Shown here: positions 1 to 10,499 of the stretch, in pieces | Numbering within the stretch: position 1 is the first letter of the stretch | How the letters are laid out: each line of letters opens with the position of its first letter | Notes under the pieces: generated by a model | Databases searched by the model: none | What the model saw: only the letters and a program-made list of their open reading frames with translations | Told to the model about the DNA's origin: nothing | Assembly: GCA_036936605.1 (NCBI GenBank) | Contig: JAUPFV010000005.1 | Location: 62,330,742-62,394,741, forward strand | Length of the DNA stretch: 64,000 nucleotides | Direction of reading: 5' to 3' | Source: Limnanthes douglasii subsp. nivea | Lineage: Eukaryota > Streptophyta > Magnoliopsida > Brassicales > Limnanthaceae | Program-made: the position numbers and the translations under genes

Positions 1-438
1 AGACAGAGGCCTCCATTGTTATCAAGTGATGTCGTTCAGATTGAAAAATATTGGGGCCACCTATCAAAGGTTAGTAAATAAAGCTTTCGCTAACCAGATT
101 GGCAGAAATATGGAAGTTTACATAGATGATATGATGGTAAAAATATTTGAGGAAGATAAGCATATATCTGACCTTCAAGAAATATTTCCCAACTTAGAGG
201 CTGTAAACTTGAAATTAAACCCTAAAAAATGTGTTTTTTGGGCCGGGTCCGGAAAATTCTTGGGTTATATAATAAGTGAAAAAAGAATTGAACCTGATCC
301 GGATCAGCTAAACACTTTATTAGCTATGGATCCTCCTCAGAGCACCAAAGAAGTTCAAAGGCTGACCGGACGATTGGCTGCTTTGAACATGTTTATTTCA
401 AGATCATCAGGCAAATGTGCTCTATTTTCTAGGTGTTA
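1..438 (+). pseudogene. Tat-type Ty3/gypsy reverse transcriptase fragment
   Basis: This is the C-terminal half of a retrotransposon reverse transcriptase. The readable frame (26-439) holds the catalytic YIDDMM box near residue 33, preceded by a GATYQRLVN segment and followed by NLKLNPKKC and KFLGYIISEKRI, all typical of Ty3/gypsy RT. The same motifs occur in the more complete minus-strand copy at 41333-41911. The N-terminal RT motifs lie outside the window. The frame ends at a stop near 437 and the RNase H reading continues in another frame from 433, so a frameshift separates them. I place it in the Tat group because two RNase H domains follow. It cannot be functional. Confidence 0.88.
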
Positions 439-1485
439 AGGAATGCGAAAGACTTTAACTGGTCTCCACAGTGTGATCAAGCATTTCTTGAAATCAATAA
501 TTATTTTTTTCACCTAAGACTCTCTTCAAAACCTATTCGAGAGGAAAAACTTTATATATACTTAGTTGTATTAGAGTATGCAATAAATATTGTGTTAGTA
601 AGAGAGGTAGATAATTACCCTCATCCGATGTATTACATTAGTAAAAGTCAGTTGGATGCTGAAAGAAGATATTTGAAGTTAGAAAAACTAGCATTGTCCT
701 TGGTGATTGCGGCAAGAAAAATGAGACCGTACTTCCAAGCTCATTCCATTGGCGTTCGAACATCTTTTCCTTTAAAGAGTGTTCTTCAAAAATATGATGT
801 ATCAAGCAGAATGACCAAGTGGTCAGTTGAGCTGGGTGATTATGATATTGATTTTGCGCCCCGAACGTCGATTAAAGCCCAGTCAGTGGCTGATTTCTTT
901 GTAGAATTTCATGTTGATAGATCCACCGGACATATACCAGAAAGCCAGTCTAAGAAAGAATGGGTAGTCCGATCTGATGGTGGATCTAGTATTATGGGTT
1001 GTGGGGCTGAAATTTGTTTAACTTCTCCCTATGGTAATATCATGTACCAGGCTATATGCTTTGGTTTCAGGGCTTCTAACAATGAATCTGAATATGAAGC
1101 AACTATAGTTGGTCTTAAGCTAGCTCTCATATGTGGAACTAGAAAAGTTCGATTAATGAGTGACTCCCAATTACTGGTTCACCATGATCAACGGAAATCT
1201 GAAGCAAATAAAGAGCAATTGATAAAATATTTGCTTATATTGAGGGAAGTTGTTGCAAGATTCAGGAGTATCCACTATGAACACATCCATCGATCGAAGA
1301 ATACTATGGCAGACACTTTACCAACCATATCTTATTCTGAATCTTACCCATGGATTCTTATGCAAGAATGTCCATCAATACAGACGGGCCAAGAAAAAGG
1401 TAATGAGAATGAAGAAAGTATGAGCATACTCGTTATTCAACCTATGGACTGTAGGTATGATATTCTTCAGTTTATTTCCGATTAG
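433..1485 (+). pseudogene. Dual RNase H region (RH plus archaeal-type aRH) of a Tat retrotransposon
   Basis: This 350-residue open frame joins two domains. Residues about 40-165 are the gypsy RNase H with YYISKSQLDAERRY, KLEKLALSLVIAARK and the connector MTKWSVELGDYDIDF. Residues about 175-300 are a second RNase H with DGGSS, NNESEYEA, SDSQL and a final ADTL, which correspond to the D-E-D-D active-site pattern. Having both domains is the hallmark of the Tat lineage (Ogre, Retand, Grande). The frame is unusually long for so old a copy, but RT upstream is frameshifted and the integrase downstream is riddled with stops. Homologous regions lie at 23018-24047 and 40214-41290 on the minus strand. 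Confidence 0.88.
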
Positions 1486-2583
1486 ATTTTACCTCCGGAT
1501 AAAGCCATGGCTAAGAAAACTAAATATAAGGCTCGTGGTTTCTTGGTATTAAGGAAATGTTTTGCAAGAAATCTTTCAGCAGACCCATCTTGCGGTGCTT
1601 AGAATTTGAAGAATCCCAAGTTGTGTTATCTGAATAGCGTGATGGTGAAGGTTCTGCACACTGTGGCTACAAAGCCTTAACCAAGAGAGTCTTATTAGTA
1701 GGGTACTACTGGCCAACCACAATGGAAGATGCTAAAGATAAGTGTGATCCTTGCCAGAGATATAGGAATGAAATTCATGTGCCAGCAGTTCCTATGGAAT
1801 CCATATCTGAACCGATACCCTTTGATAGATGAGGGTTTGATCTGGTTGTGCGTCTTCCCATGGCATCTGGTGGATGTCAATTAGCTGGAACCACTTCTAA
1901 GGAAATTATTAAATTCATTTTATCTAATATATGTTGCAGATTTGGACTTCCCCGAAAGATCACCACAGACAATGGGACATAATTCGATAATAAAGACATG
2001 GAAATGTTTTGCACCTCCAGAGGAATTTCACACTGTTTTTCTTATCCTTTCTACCCTCAAGAAAATGAGCAAGTTGAAGTTGCTAACCGGACAATCTTGT
2101 CCGATCTGAAGAAAAATCTAGAGGGAACTGCAGGAAAGTGGTCAAGTTATCTACAAGAAGTATTGTGGGCTTAACGAACTACACATCGGGTTGCTACGCA
2201 AGAATCTTATTTTTCCCTTGTCTATAGGATGTATGCAATCACTCCCATAGAAGTTACTTTACCATCTCACAGAGTACAAAACTATTTCGAACAGGAAAAT
2301 GATATGGCAGCCAAGAATCAGTTAGATTTGATTGAAGAAAGAAGTGTTAAAGCGCATTTGAGAACGACGCATTACCAGGGTTTGATGAGGAGAAAATTTT
2401 CCTTCAGAAAAGTCTTTTTACACACCAAAGAAAAACAGTTCGGTAAGTTGGCTCCGAATTGAGAAGGTCCTTATATGTTATGTGGGAAAGTTAAACCATG
2501 AACGTACAGGCTGCAAGACAAGGAAGGGAGAACACTAAAGCACCCATGGAACGTTGAACATCTCAGGTTATACTTAGAATAAA
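1486..2583 (+). pseudogene. Integrase remnant, first copy (element C1)
   Basis: Across several frames this reads as a Tat integrase interrupted by many stops. Recognisable parts are an HCGYKAL zinc-finger segment near 1660, a CDPCQRY segment near 1745, a TTDNGT segment near 1970 with the second catalytic Asp, a VEVANRT segment near 2070 with the catalytic Glu, the WAYRTT-like stretch near 2165 and a C-terminal HPWNVEHLRLYLE ending near 2583. About 90 bases around the first catalytic Asp seem to be missing near 1878, where MASGG runs directly into LAGTTSKE. The non-coding sequence to about 2637 resembles the region downstream of pol at about 21900 in element B. Confidence 0.8.
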
Positions 2584-2640
2584 ACTCTCTTGTAAATATT
2601 TACCTTTTGAATTTCAATGTAAATATTATCCGATGCTTAG

Positions 2641-3722
2641 GCAAAAAAAATCACAAATGATATTATCAAAATTGCATGATGAAGAAAGTTCTGCGCATTG
2701 TGGGTACAAGGCTCTAATAAGAAGAGTGTTTTTAGCGGAATATTAATAGCCTACGATTTCTTCCGATGCAAAAGAGTTAGTTAAAAGATGCGATACTTGT
2801 TAAAGGTTTGCTAATATAATTCATAAGCCATGAGTTCCCTTTGAAAGTATATCAGAGGCAGTGTCGTTTGACCGATGGGGTATTGATCTTATTGGACCTC
2901 TATCAATGGCTTCTGGGGGACGACAGACGATAATCGTGGCAGTAGATTACTTTTCAAAATAAGTTGAGGCGGAGCCATTTGTAGGAACGAAAGCCAAAGA
3001 TGTAATATGATTTATCACTTCAAATATTTGTTTTTGTTTTGAGGTTCTAATGAAAATCACTAAAGATAATGGGCCTCAATTTGATAAGAAGGATTTGAAG
3101 AGTTTTTGTAACTCTTGAGGGATACAACAGTATTTTTCAGCTCCTTTTCACCCAAAAAAAAAGGGCAAGTAGAAGTCACCAACTAAATAATTCTTGATGG
3201 GATAAAGAAAAACTTGGAAGGGAAGGTAGGAAAATGGCATGATTATCTGCAATAAGTTCTTTGGGCATACCGAACAACTCATCGAACATCAACGTCAGAA
3301 TCCCCATTCGCATTGGTATATGGGGTGGATATAGTAGTACCATCTGAGACGGTTCTTCCATCCGATCGTGTCTTAACATATTCCGAAGAGCCTAATAATG
3401 TAAATAGAACAGTTGAGCTGGACTTGATTAAAGAAAAAAAGAAGGCAAACACAAATAAAGTCGATACATTATCAAACATTGATGAGATGTAGATATGCCT
3501 CCAATAGTAAAATGAATGAAATTTAAAATGGGCAATCAAGTGTTAAGACAGATTTTTCTTCATACCAATGAAAAGCACCTCAGTAAGTTAGGTCTTAATT
3601 GGGAAGGCCCATATGAGATAATAGAGAGAGTGAAGCCTGGAACGTATTGAATTAAGGATAAAGAAGGAAGAAGTCTCAAGCACCCATGGAATATAGAGAA
3701 TCTTAAATTTTACTTAGAATGA
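2641..3722 (+). pseudogene. Second integrase remnant directly behind the first (element C2)
   Basis: This second, distinct Tat integrase starts abruptly at its HHCC zinc finger (AHCGYKALIRRVFLAEY near 2696) about 55 bases after the end of the first integrase. It has FDRWGIDLIGPLSMASGG, the first catalytic Asp in VAVDYFSK, then [27 protein letters not shown] and a C-terminal HPWNIENLKFYLE. At least seven in-frame stops are visible. The sequence differs clearly from C1, so it comes from another subfamily. Two integrases in a row imply a recombination or deletion junction near 2637 between two elements. Confidence 0.78.
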
Positions 3723-3729
<7 letters not shown>

Positions 3730-3790
<61 letters not shown>

Positions 3791-3795
3791 TGTAA
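3730..3795. repeat. (TG)n microsatellite, copy 1
   Basis: A short TA tract leads into a nearly pure TG run of about 50 bases in the duplicated unit. It creates spurious His/Thr-rich open frames on the minus strand. Confidence 0.95.
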
Positions 3796-3899
3796 AGTAT
3801 CGGTGGGACACTCTTTTTTACCCTGATGGCACATGAAGATTTTAACGAGGAGCCTTATTAGCCGATTTATATGTATAAGTTTTTGCCATAAAATTCTTC

Positions 3900-4215
3900 T
3901 TACAATTTTGGACCTAAAAGGTCTTCCAACAAAATTTGGTCCCAAACTATTAAACTTTGGACCTAAAAAGTCTTCTAATGAAATTTGGGCTCAAACTATT
4001 AAACTTCAAATCTAAAATATCTTCCAACGAAAGTTGGTCTTAATTATTTGAATCATTGTGAAAATGTAATTAGAAATCTGATGTACTTCATAAATCATAA
4101 GGACTACTACAAAAATGCATCGAAGATTTTGAGGACTTTTATAAAAATCCCTCGAAGATTATGAGGATTTTAACAAAATTGCCTCGAAGATCACGAGGAC
4201 TTTTACAATTTTCCT
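3900..4215. repeat. Two short minisatellites in the pol-downstream region
   Basis: At 3900-4045 a unit of about 46 bases built on GGACCTAAAAGGTCTTCCAAC and an AAACTATTAAACTT segment occurs about three times with drift. At 4095-4212 a unit of about 32 bases built on CCTCGAAGAT..GAGGACTTTTA occurs three times. Both recur in copy 2 of the large duplication (about 5570-5870). Tandem repeats in the untranslated region downstream of pol are a known habit of Tat elements. Confidence 0.8.
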
Positions 4216-4645
4216 ATTATGAAGACTCAGAAGAGTCACATTCATCAGATTTTAAATCTTCATTATCTGTCAAAGATATCACAGGTCGACAAAATTCGAC
4301 CGGGATATGTTCCCAAAAGCTACCCAATATCAAATTAGGGTAGCGCTCATGAATTTCCATGATCAACTCATACCTAACAGTTGTGTCCCTCACATTTAAT
4401 TTGTCTACACACTTAACAACATAAGCTTCAACAACGTCATCCTTATCTTTCGTAACATGAGCCAAGATAAGTTGTTTTTCTTTTATGATCCGTTCAAAAT
4501 CCTTGAAACACCTATTGAAGCCATATGTAGCCCTATAATTTATTTATTTGTAAGTTGAAATGAGTGCATCCTTAGTAGCATTTTGCTTTGCGTAAATCTC
4601 CCTCTCTTATTGGAAACACTTTTCAAGAAGCATGACAAAATTCTC

Positions 4646-6301
4646 AGTTGAGGCGGAGCCATTTGTAGGAACGAAAGCCAAAGATGTAATATGATTTATC
4701 ACTTCAATTATTTGTTTTTGTTTTGAGGTTATAATGAAAATCACTAAAGATAATGGGCCTCAATTTGATAACAAGGATTTGAAGAGTTTTTGTAACTCTT
4801 GAGGGATACAACAATATTTTTCAGCTCATTTTCACCCAAAAAAAGGGCAAGTAGAAGTCACCAACTAAATAATTCTTGATGGGATAAAGAAAAACTTGGA
4901 AGGGAAGGTAGGAAAATGGCATGATTATCTGCAATAAGTTCTTTGGGCATACCGAACAACTCATCGAATATCAACGTCAGAATCCCCATTCGCATTGGTA
5001 TATGGAGTGGATACAGTAGTACCATCCGATCGTGTCATAACATATTCCGAGGAGCCTAATAATGTAAATAGAACAGTTGAGCTGGACTTGATTAAAGAAA
5101 AAAAGAAGGCAAACACAAATAAAGTTGATACATTATCAAACATTGATGAGAAGTAGATATGCCTCCAATAGTAAAATGAATGAAATTTAAAATGGGCAAT
5201 CAAGTGTTAAGACAGATTTTTCTTCATACCAATGAAAAGCACCTTAGTAAGTTAGGTCTTAATTGGGAAGGCCCATATGAGATAATAGAGAGAGTGAAGC
5301 CTGGAACGTATTGAATTAAGGATAAAGAAGGAAGAATTCTCAAGCACCCATGGAATATAGAGAATCTTAAATTTTACTTAGAATGAATGTAATATATATA
5401 TGTGTGTGTGTGTCTGTGTGTGTGTGTGTATGTGTGTGTGTGTTTGTGTAAAGTATCGGTGGGACACTCTTTCTTACCCTGATGGCACATGAAGATTTTA
5501 ACGAGGAGCCTTATTAGCCGATTTATATGTATAAGTTTTTGCCATAAAATTCTTCTTACAATTTTGGACCTAAAAGGTCTTCCAACAAAATTTGGTCCCA
5601 AACTATTAAACTTTGGACCTAAAAGGTCTTCTAATGAAAGTTGGGCTCAAACTATTAAACTTCAAATCGAAAATATCTTCCAACGAAAGTTGGTCTTAAT
5701 TATTTGAATCATTGTGAAAATGTAATTAGAAATCTGATGTACTTCATAAATCATAAGGACTACTACAAAAATGCATCGAAGATTGTGAGGACTTTTATAA
5801 AAATGCCTCGAAGATTATGAGGACTTTAACAAAATTGCCTTGAAGATCATGAGGACTTTTACAATTTTCCTATTATGAAGACTCAGAAGAGTCACATTCA
5901 TCAGATTTTAAATCTTCATTATCTGTCAAAGATATCACAGGTCGACAAAATTCGACCGGGATATGTTACCAAAAGCTACCCAATATCAAATTAGGGTAGC
6001 GCTCATGAATTTCCATGATCAACTCATACCTAACGGTTGTGTCCCTCACATTTAATTTGTCTACACACTTAACAACATAAGCTTCAACAACGTCATCCTT
6101 ATCTTTCGTAACATGAGCCAAGATAAGTTATTTTTCTTTTATGATCCGTTCAAAATCCTTGAAACACCTATTGAAGCCATATGTAGCCCTATAATTTATT
6201 TATTTGTAAGTTGAAATGAGTGCATCCTTAGTAGCATTTTGCTTTGCGTAAATCTCCCTCTCTTATTGGAAACACTTTTCAAGAAGCATGACAAAATTCT
6301 C
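4646..6301 (+). repeat. 1.7 kb tandem duplication, copy 2
   Basis: This second copy of the 2962-4645 segment carries a repeat of the integrase core and C terminus, a shorter and interrupted GT tract, the minisatellites and the C-terminal end of the antisense ORF. After 6301 the sequence continues AGTTGCAATT, the ancestral right flank. Confidence 0.93.
5391..5450. repeat. (TG)n microsatellite, copy 2
   Basis: This is the same tract in the second copy of the duplication, shorter and interrupted by CTG and TATG variants, so the two copies have drifted since they formed. Confidence 0.92.
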
Positions 6302-7406
6302 AGTTGCAATTAGTTTTTCACGAATCGTGTCGGCTTGTTTCTCAAGAGTCGAATATTTTTATTTGAGCTTCACGACATATAATTTGGCTAATGAGGTTTC
6401 AAATTTATAGTAACTTTTCTAGGTCTTTCAAATGTTGCATCTTTTTCCCAATAGTAACAGAAGAATATCAAAAGAACTATCTGAAGAGCCAGTCTTAAAA
6501 GGAACCAAACTGGAGGAATCAACCTTTTGAATATCATCTTTGGGGTCTTGAAAGATCACATCGTTTGGCGGAAGTTGGAAGGAGTCAGATTCAATAACTA
6601 TACTTTCCGGTGAGGTTTTGGATTGCTCAACCACTTTATTTTCCGGGGAACTAACAACCTAGAAAATTATGGGATCTCTTTTAAAATTCCCTTCAATTTT
6701 TATTGGCATTTTTTCTTCGGATAAACCTTATTAAGAATTTTTTCGTGTGCTTGGGTAGAAAGATTTTTAAACCATTCGGGTTTCTCAGCCTTTAAATTTT
6801 CAGCATCTTCATCATCCCCGTGAGTTTCAGTCCTAGAAAGAAAAGGAGTTGGAGAGATGTTTGATTCAGTTTATGGAATTGTTTCGAGGTTTTGCTTAGT
6901 TATTTGAGCAACATCAACTCTGATTAACTTCTGATGAGGAATTTCTGGTGTTGGACGAGGAGTCTCATGTGGAGTAGAAGAAGGAGTGACAAGAATTTCT
7001 GATGGCGACCTTTTGGGACGTTTGACGTGCTTGTGTCTACTATATTTATGTTGCATTTTTATTTTCGAAGATGAGCCTTTGGAATGTTTATCATTTCCCA
7101 TGTTTGAGTCACTCTTGTCAATTGTTGGGCAAGTGTGACTGGGGGTTGAGAACATATGTTTGAGGGGATGATTGTAGTTGAAGTATCTGAAGGAGGCCAG
7201 ACACCGTAATATGTAATCACAGGTGGTTGGCGCTCTGGTTCAACGTACAAACCGACAACTTTACTTTCTTCGGTTTTCTGACTGATGGTTAACCACTATG
7301 AAATGTGAATTTTTTTAGCATGAACCACTTCTCTATCTAGAATAGTTTTTTCAGAGCTTTATTTCTCTAAAAAGTTTTTGATATGGGATATGTGAGGCGC
7401 TGAGGG

Positions 7407-7413
7407 TTTTATA
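7407..7413 (-). promoter_or_regulatory. Putative TATA box of the antisense ORF in element C
   Basis: On the minus strand the sequence reads CCTATAAAACCC, followed 92 bases later by an ATG at 7321. The spacing resembles the TATA-to-ATG distance of about 100 bases in elements B and D. A degenerate ACGTGAC core, not a perfect G-box, lies near 7528-7534. Confidence 0.45.
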
Positions 7414-7736
7414 GGAGAGAAATGGGCTCTAAAGGATGACAAGGCCCAAGGTTACGAAATGTTGTTTGCCTAAGGTCAAACTGTCTAGGATAGGTGCAAT
7501 AAGTGCCTATGGGCGTGTCACGTTGCCCCTAGGCTAGCTTGTGCTAAAAAGAAAAACATGCAAAAGGAATCCCAATCAACACTAGATAGGGGAAAAACGT
7601 TCTCATTGGTGGTGTCATAAAAAGTCATAAAGTCACAAATGAGGAAAAGTTTGGAAAGACATTTGGTACGAATGTTAAAAGAGCAGGTAAAGTCTAAGAG
7701 ATTCTTCTGCGAATTGGAAAATCAAAACCCAAGCAA

Positions 7737-7870
7737 ACGTTTGAGGAAGAGTTTTTGGGGCAAAAGTTCGAGGAAGAGTTTTTAAGACAAAAATTTGAGG
7801 AAATATTATTTGTCCAGCGATTCGAGGATGATCTTTGTTCAAAATATTGAGGACGATTTCTTAGGACAGT
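7737..7870. repeat. Degenerate short tandem repeat near the 3' LTR
   Basis: TTTGAGGAAGAGTTTTT, TTCGAGGAAGAGTTTTT, TTTGAGGAAATATT and TTCGAGGATGATCTTTG recur at roughly 35-40 base spacing just before the presumed LTR. They look like another Tat 3' UTR minisatellite. Confidence 0.6.
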
Positions 7871-8062
7871 AGGTGAAAAAATCGACCAAATTTGATAGGG
7901 AACGATAGGTCAAATTCGAAGAGATACATTCCGCATTTGAGGAAAGGTTTTTTACTTGACAAACTAACAGTTAAAGAGTTAAAGCATCAAGTAGTTTGAT
8001 GAAGACGAGATTGGTCATACAACAGTCCTTGTTCGAACATTTTCACAAGGACTGGAGGTTAC

Positions 8063-8430
8063 TGATGGGGGAATAATAAATTAACGAAAGACCTTAGAAA
8101 GTTATGAGTGTAATTTTGCATAAATAAAGTCTTTTATGAGTAATTGATAATTATGTAATGTAGAAAGACCAATTTGTAACAAACAACAAACTTGAGGACG
8201 GACCACAATTAATGGCTTATTTAGGCATGTGGGACCCAATAAATTTACTATAAAAGCACCACACCCATTGTTTTAGAAAGGTCATTACACAATTATTACA
8301 TACCACTTTCGTTATCTAAAATGTTGAGCTTCTCTCTCTAAAATATTCACTAAGTAATTTGTGTCACGAATTTAGTATTATAAACATTGTTTTACTCTAA
8401 CATATCCTCCAAAGATTACTAGAACTATCA
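8063..8430 (+). mobile_element. Putative 3' LTR of element C
   Basis: The segment starts TGATGGGG after a purine-rich stretch (AAGGACTGGAGGTTAC), as the D LTR starts TGATGAGT after its polypurine tract. It contains a TATA box (TATAAAAG, 8249-8256) after GTGGGACCCAATAAA and a CT-rich leader. The end at ...ACTATCA is a guess from the TG...CA rule. The other LTR is outside the window, so it cannot be confirmed by pairing. Confidence 0.6.
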
Positions 8431-8462
8431 TATACTAATAAAACATAATGAAACTTACATCG

Positions 8463-9641
8463 ATTATGCCAGATGTGGTTAGGGTGTGTCTCATATCGGC
8501 TCGAACAATCTGCGATGCTCTAATGTTTTCCGGAGCATACCGGTAGATGTTCGGTGAAAATATAGCAAAAACGTTGTATAAGGGAGCACTAAACTACCTA
8601 AAATGATAAAAAAAATTCAAAATCTTGAGTAGCCCAGTAAACTTGTATATATCACTAGTGTCGTGCATAAAACTCTGGCCAAGAACGTGATACAGTTGTG
8701 CCAAAACGAATTCACCCTAATTAAACTTATTCATTGTCTCGTACTCATTTACGAACTGTATGTAATCAAGCAAAATACCGTTGCAAGTTTGGTGCATATA
8801 GTAGCTCATAACACGTACAATATATAAGCTCAAATAACATGGTCGCACAACTAATCGATGGTCCTACTGTCATCATACCTTATATCAGAAGCAACCACTA
8901 GAAAGTAAGACTATTCTCACTCCTAGGTGGCTACCCAACTACCAAGCATCCTACCATTCACTTTCAACTTCTTTGTCTCATTAAAAAGAGAAAGAACGTT
9001 GAAAGCATTACCTATAACAGTAAATCCAGTAATGACATTGACGTCGTTGAGCATGTTAATCATCTCACAGAACGAGAAATGGAAAGAAAATATCTCATCA
9101 TGCCCAGAAACACTTCGACCAGGTCGATGTTGGTATGCCAAAGAGAGAGAAAGTGCATCGATAAGCGGTCTCATAATAGTACCCATCACTCGATCTCGTA
9201 CTGTACTCATATTACGACTCAAGTTCCACTTCCGGAGAGTATCGTACATCGAGTAGCACCGTAGGTTGACTCTAGCCTATAAAATCTATAAAAATAAATT
9301 AAACAAAAAAATATGGTTTTATATACTAAAGTTGGAAATAACTTACATCTTTGTGAAACATGCTATAATCCTTGTGCAAGGCGTAATCAAGATGCAACCC
9401 CAGGATATGAGTATTATCGCGCTCAAAACTCGTCATCGGGCACATGCTGTGAAGAAGAAGTATCAACACTACTGCTCGCGGTAGTCCACCCTATATGGTG
9501 ACTAGTATCATTATTTGCTTCACGATGCATACATCGTCTACTACGTGAACTCGACTTTGGAGGAACCACCTATCGTGCTTCAGGTGCTATACGAGACGAA
9601 TCCCGACCCCGTTCTTTCCTCATCGTCTTAGTTCTCACCAT
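8463..9641 (-). pseudogene. Plant mobile domain (MAIN-like/PMD) pseudogene
   Basis: The minus strand resembles the plant mobile domain proteins, which occur both as host MAIN/MAIL genes and inside transposons. A likely start is the ATG at 9641 (MVRTKTMRKERGRDSS). A plausible intron runs from a GTAAGT donor near 9346 to a TATAG acceptor near 9271, and the next exon (9249-8923 and on) has LRKWNLS, a signature stretch FHFSFCEMINMLNDVNVITG and GSWVA. Further on (8880-8590) are segments like GEFVLAQLYHVL. Exon 1 has in-frame stops after codon 23 and later, and the domain is interrupted, so it is dead. The frames on the opposite strand are shadows. Confidence 0.62.
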
Positions 9642-10499
9642 GTCTGAAAATAATAGATGAACTCGATTTACGAAAGAATGAAATAGACGAAACACGTATT
9701 TACGAATTAGTACACAAATCATAAAGTGTAAACTATACATGCATTGCATAATTTTTGCAAAACGTACCAATCGAGTCAACAAAACAAGTACGGAAACAAA
9801 CGTAATACATACTATAATTCGTGTAAATTGTATGAAAGCGATTTTTTTCCGCATAAACTAAAAGATTCTTGGTTAGTTTACCGCACACATGTTTGCGACA
9901 GACCATTATCGTTGTCCCATGACCCACGTGATAACCTGCATCACGTCGCACGATTCGTGCGACGAACACCAAAATTCAGATTACGTTTCAGAGAACGCTT
10001 ATTGTCCAAATCCTACTCCATTCAAAGACAAAAAAAACCCAGCGAAATGTATATCTTTAACTCGAAAACATTAACCACCTAACAAATCAACAGAACAACG
10101 AAAACCCTAGAATCAAATTTTTAAAAATTCGAATTTCAAACTTTTACCAATTAAAGAACGAGATCGAATAAAAACTAAATCACTAAGAATCTATGACATA
10201 TTTTAACGTTGTTGTGAAATCTAGTTCAAAAATAATAATAATTTTTGAAGATGGATCTATAAAAAAAAGTAAAAAAAAAGAAAAGAAAAATGAAACATAT
10301 TATTTTTTTCTAAAAGGGTAAAATGATCCAAAATTTAATATAAAAATAACAAAATAGTCCGAAATATAGCCGGCTGAGCTTAAGGAAAACAGATTTAGCC
10401 GAGCCTTGGTAATTTCTAACGAGTCTTGAACTGAGAGTTGGGTCTCTATAGCTGAAGAGCCCGTCCTGCTAACAAATCCCGTTTCTCTCCCTCTCTACA
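9642..10499. other. Spacer and EMC10 upstream region
   Basis: No coding signal convinces me here. Some open frames (9744-10082) have no recognisable composition. The stretch after 10200 is very A-rich. The last 30 bases before the EMC10 ATG are pyrimidine-rich (TTTCTCTCCCTCTCTACA), typical of a plant 5' UTR. I see no clear TATA box. Confidence 0.5.

Larger units (their letters stand above)
2962..4645 (+). repeat. 1.7 kb tandem duplication, copy 1
   Basis: Positions 2962-4645 and 4646-6301 are direct, adjacent copies, from AGTTGAGGCGGAGCC in the integrase through the GT microsatellite and into the antisense ORF. They differ by scattered substitutions, GT-tract length and small indels such as a loss of about 24 bases of copy 1 near 3345. 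AGTTG is present at the start of copy 1, at the junction and just after copy 2. Confidence 0.93.
4217..7321 (-). pseudogene. Antisense extra ORF of element C (broken, partly duplicated)
   Basis: The minus strand here reads as the C-terminal half of the same extra gene that elements A, B and D carry antisense to pol. The clearest part (4465 to 4217) has a coiled-coil lead, an ELIMEIHERYPNLILGSFWEH segment matching the DMVLLFHETLL..LGPLWKYV segment of element B, and an acidic DNEDLKSDECDSSESS tail. Upstream on this strand are coiled-coil frames (6420-6150), a Ser/Asp-rich frame (6634-6428) with an IFQDPKDD motif, and a Lys/Pro/Ser-rich frame (7155-6871). A possible start ATG is at 7321, 92 bases below a minus-strand TATA box. 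I could not find the conserved central domain, and the reading is broken by stops and by the 1.7 kb duplication. Confidence 0.55.

Noticed and set aside
3703..3945. His/Thr-rich open frame on the minus strand, and its twin at 5374-5601
   Set aside because: Its composition comes from the TG microsatellite read in antisense, and the rest is non-coding sequence of the retroelement.
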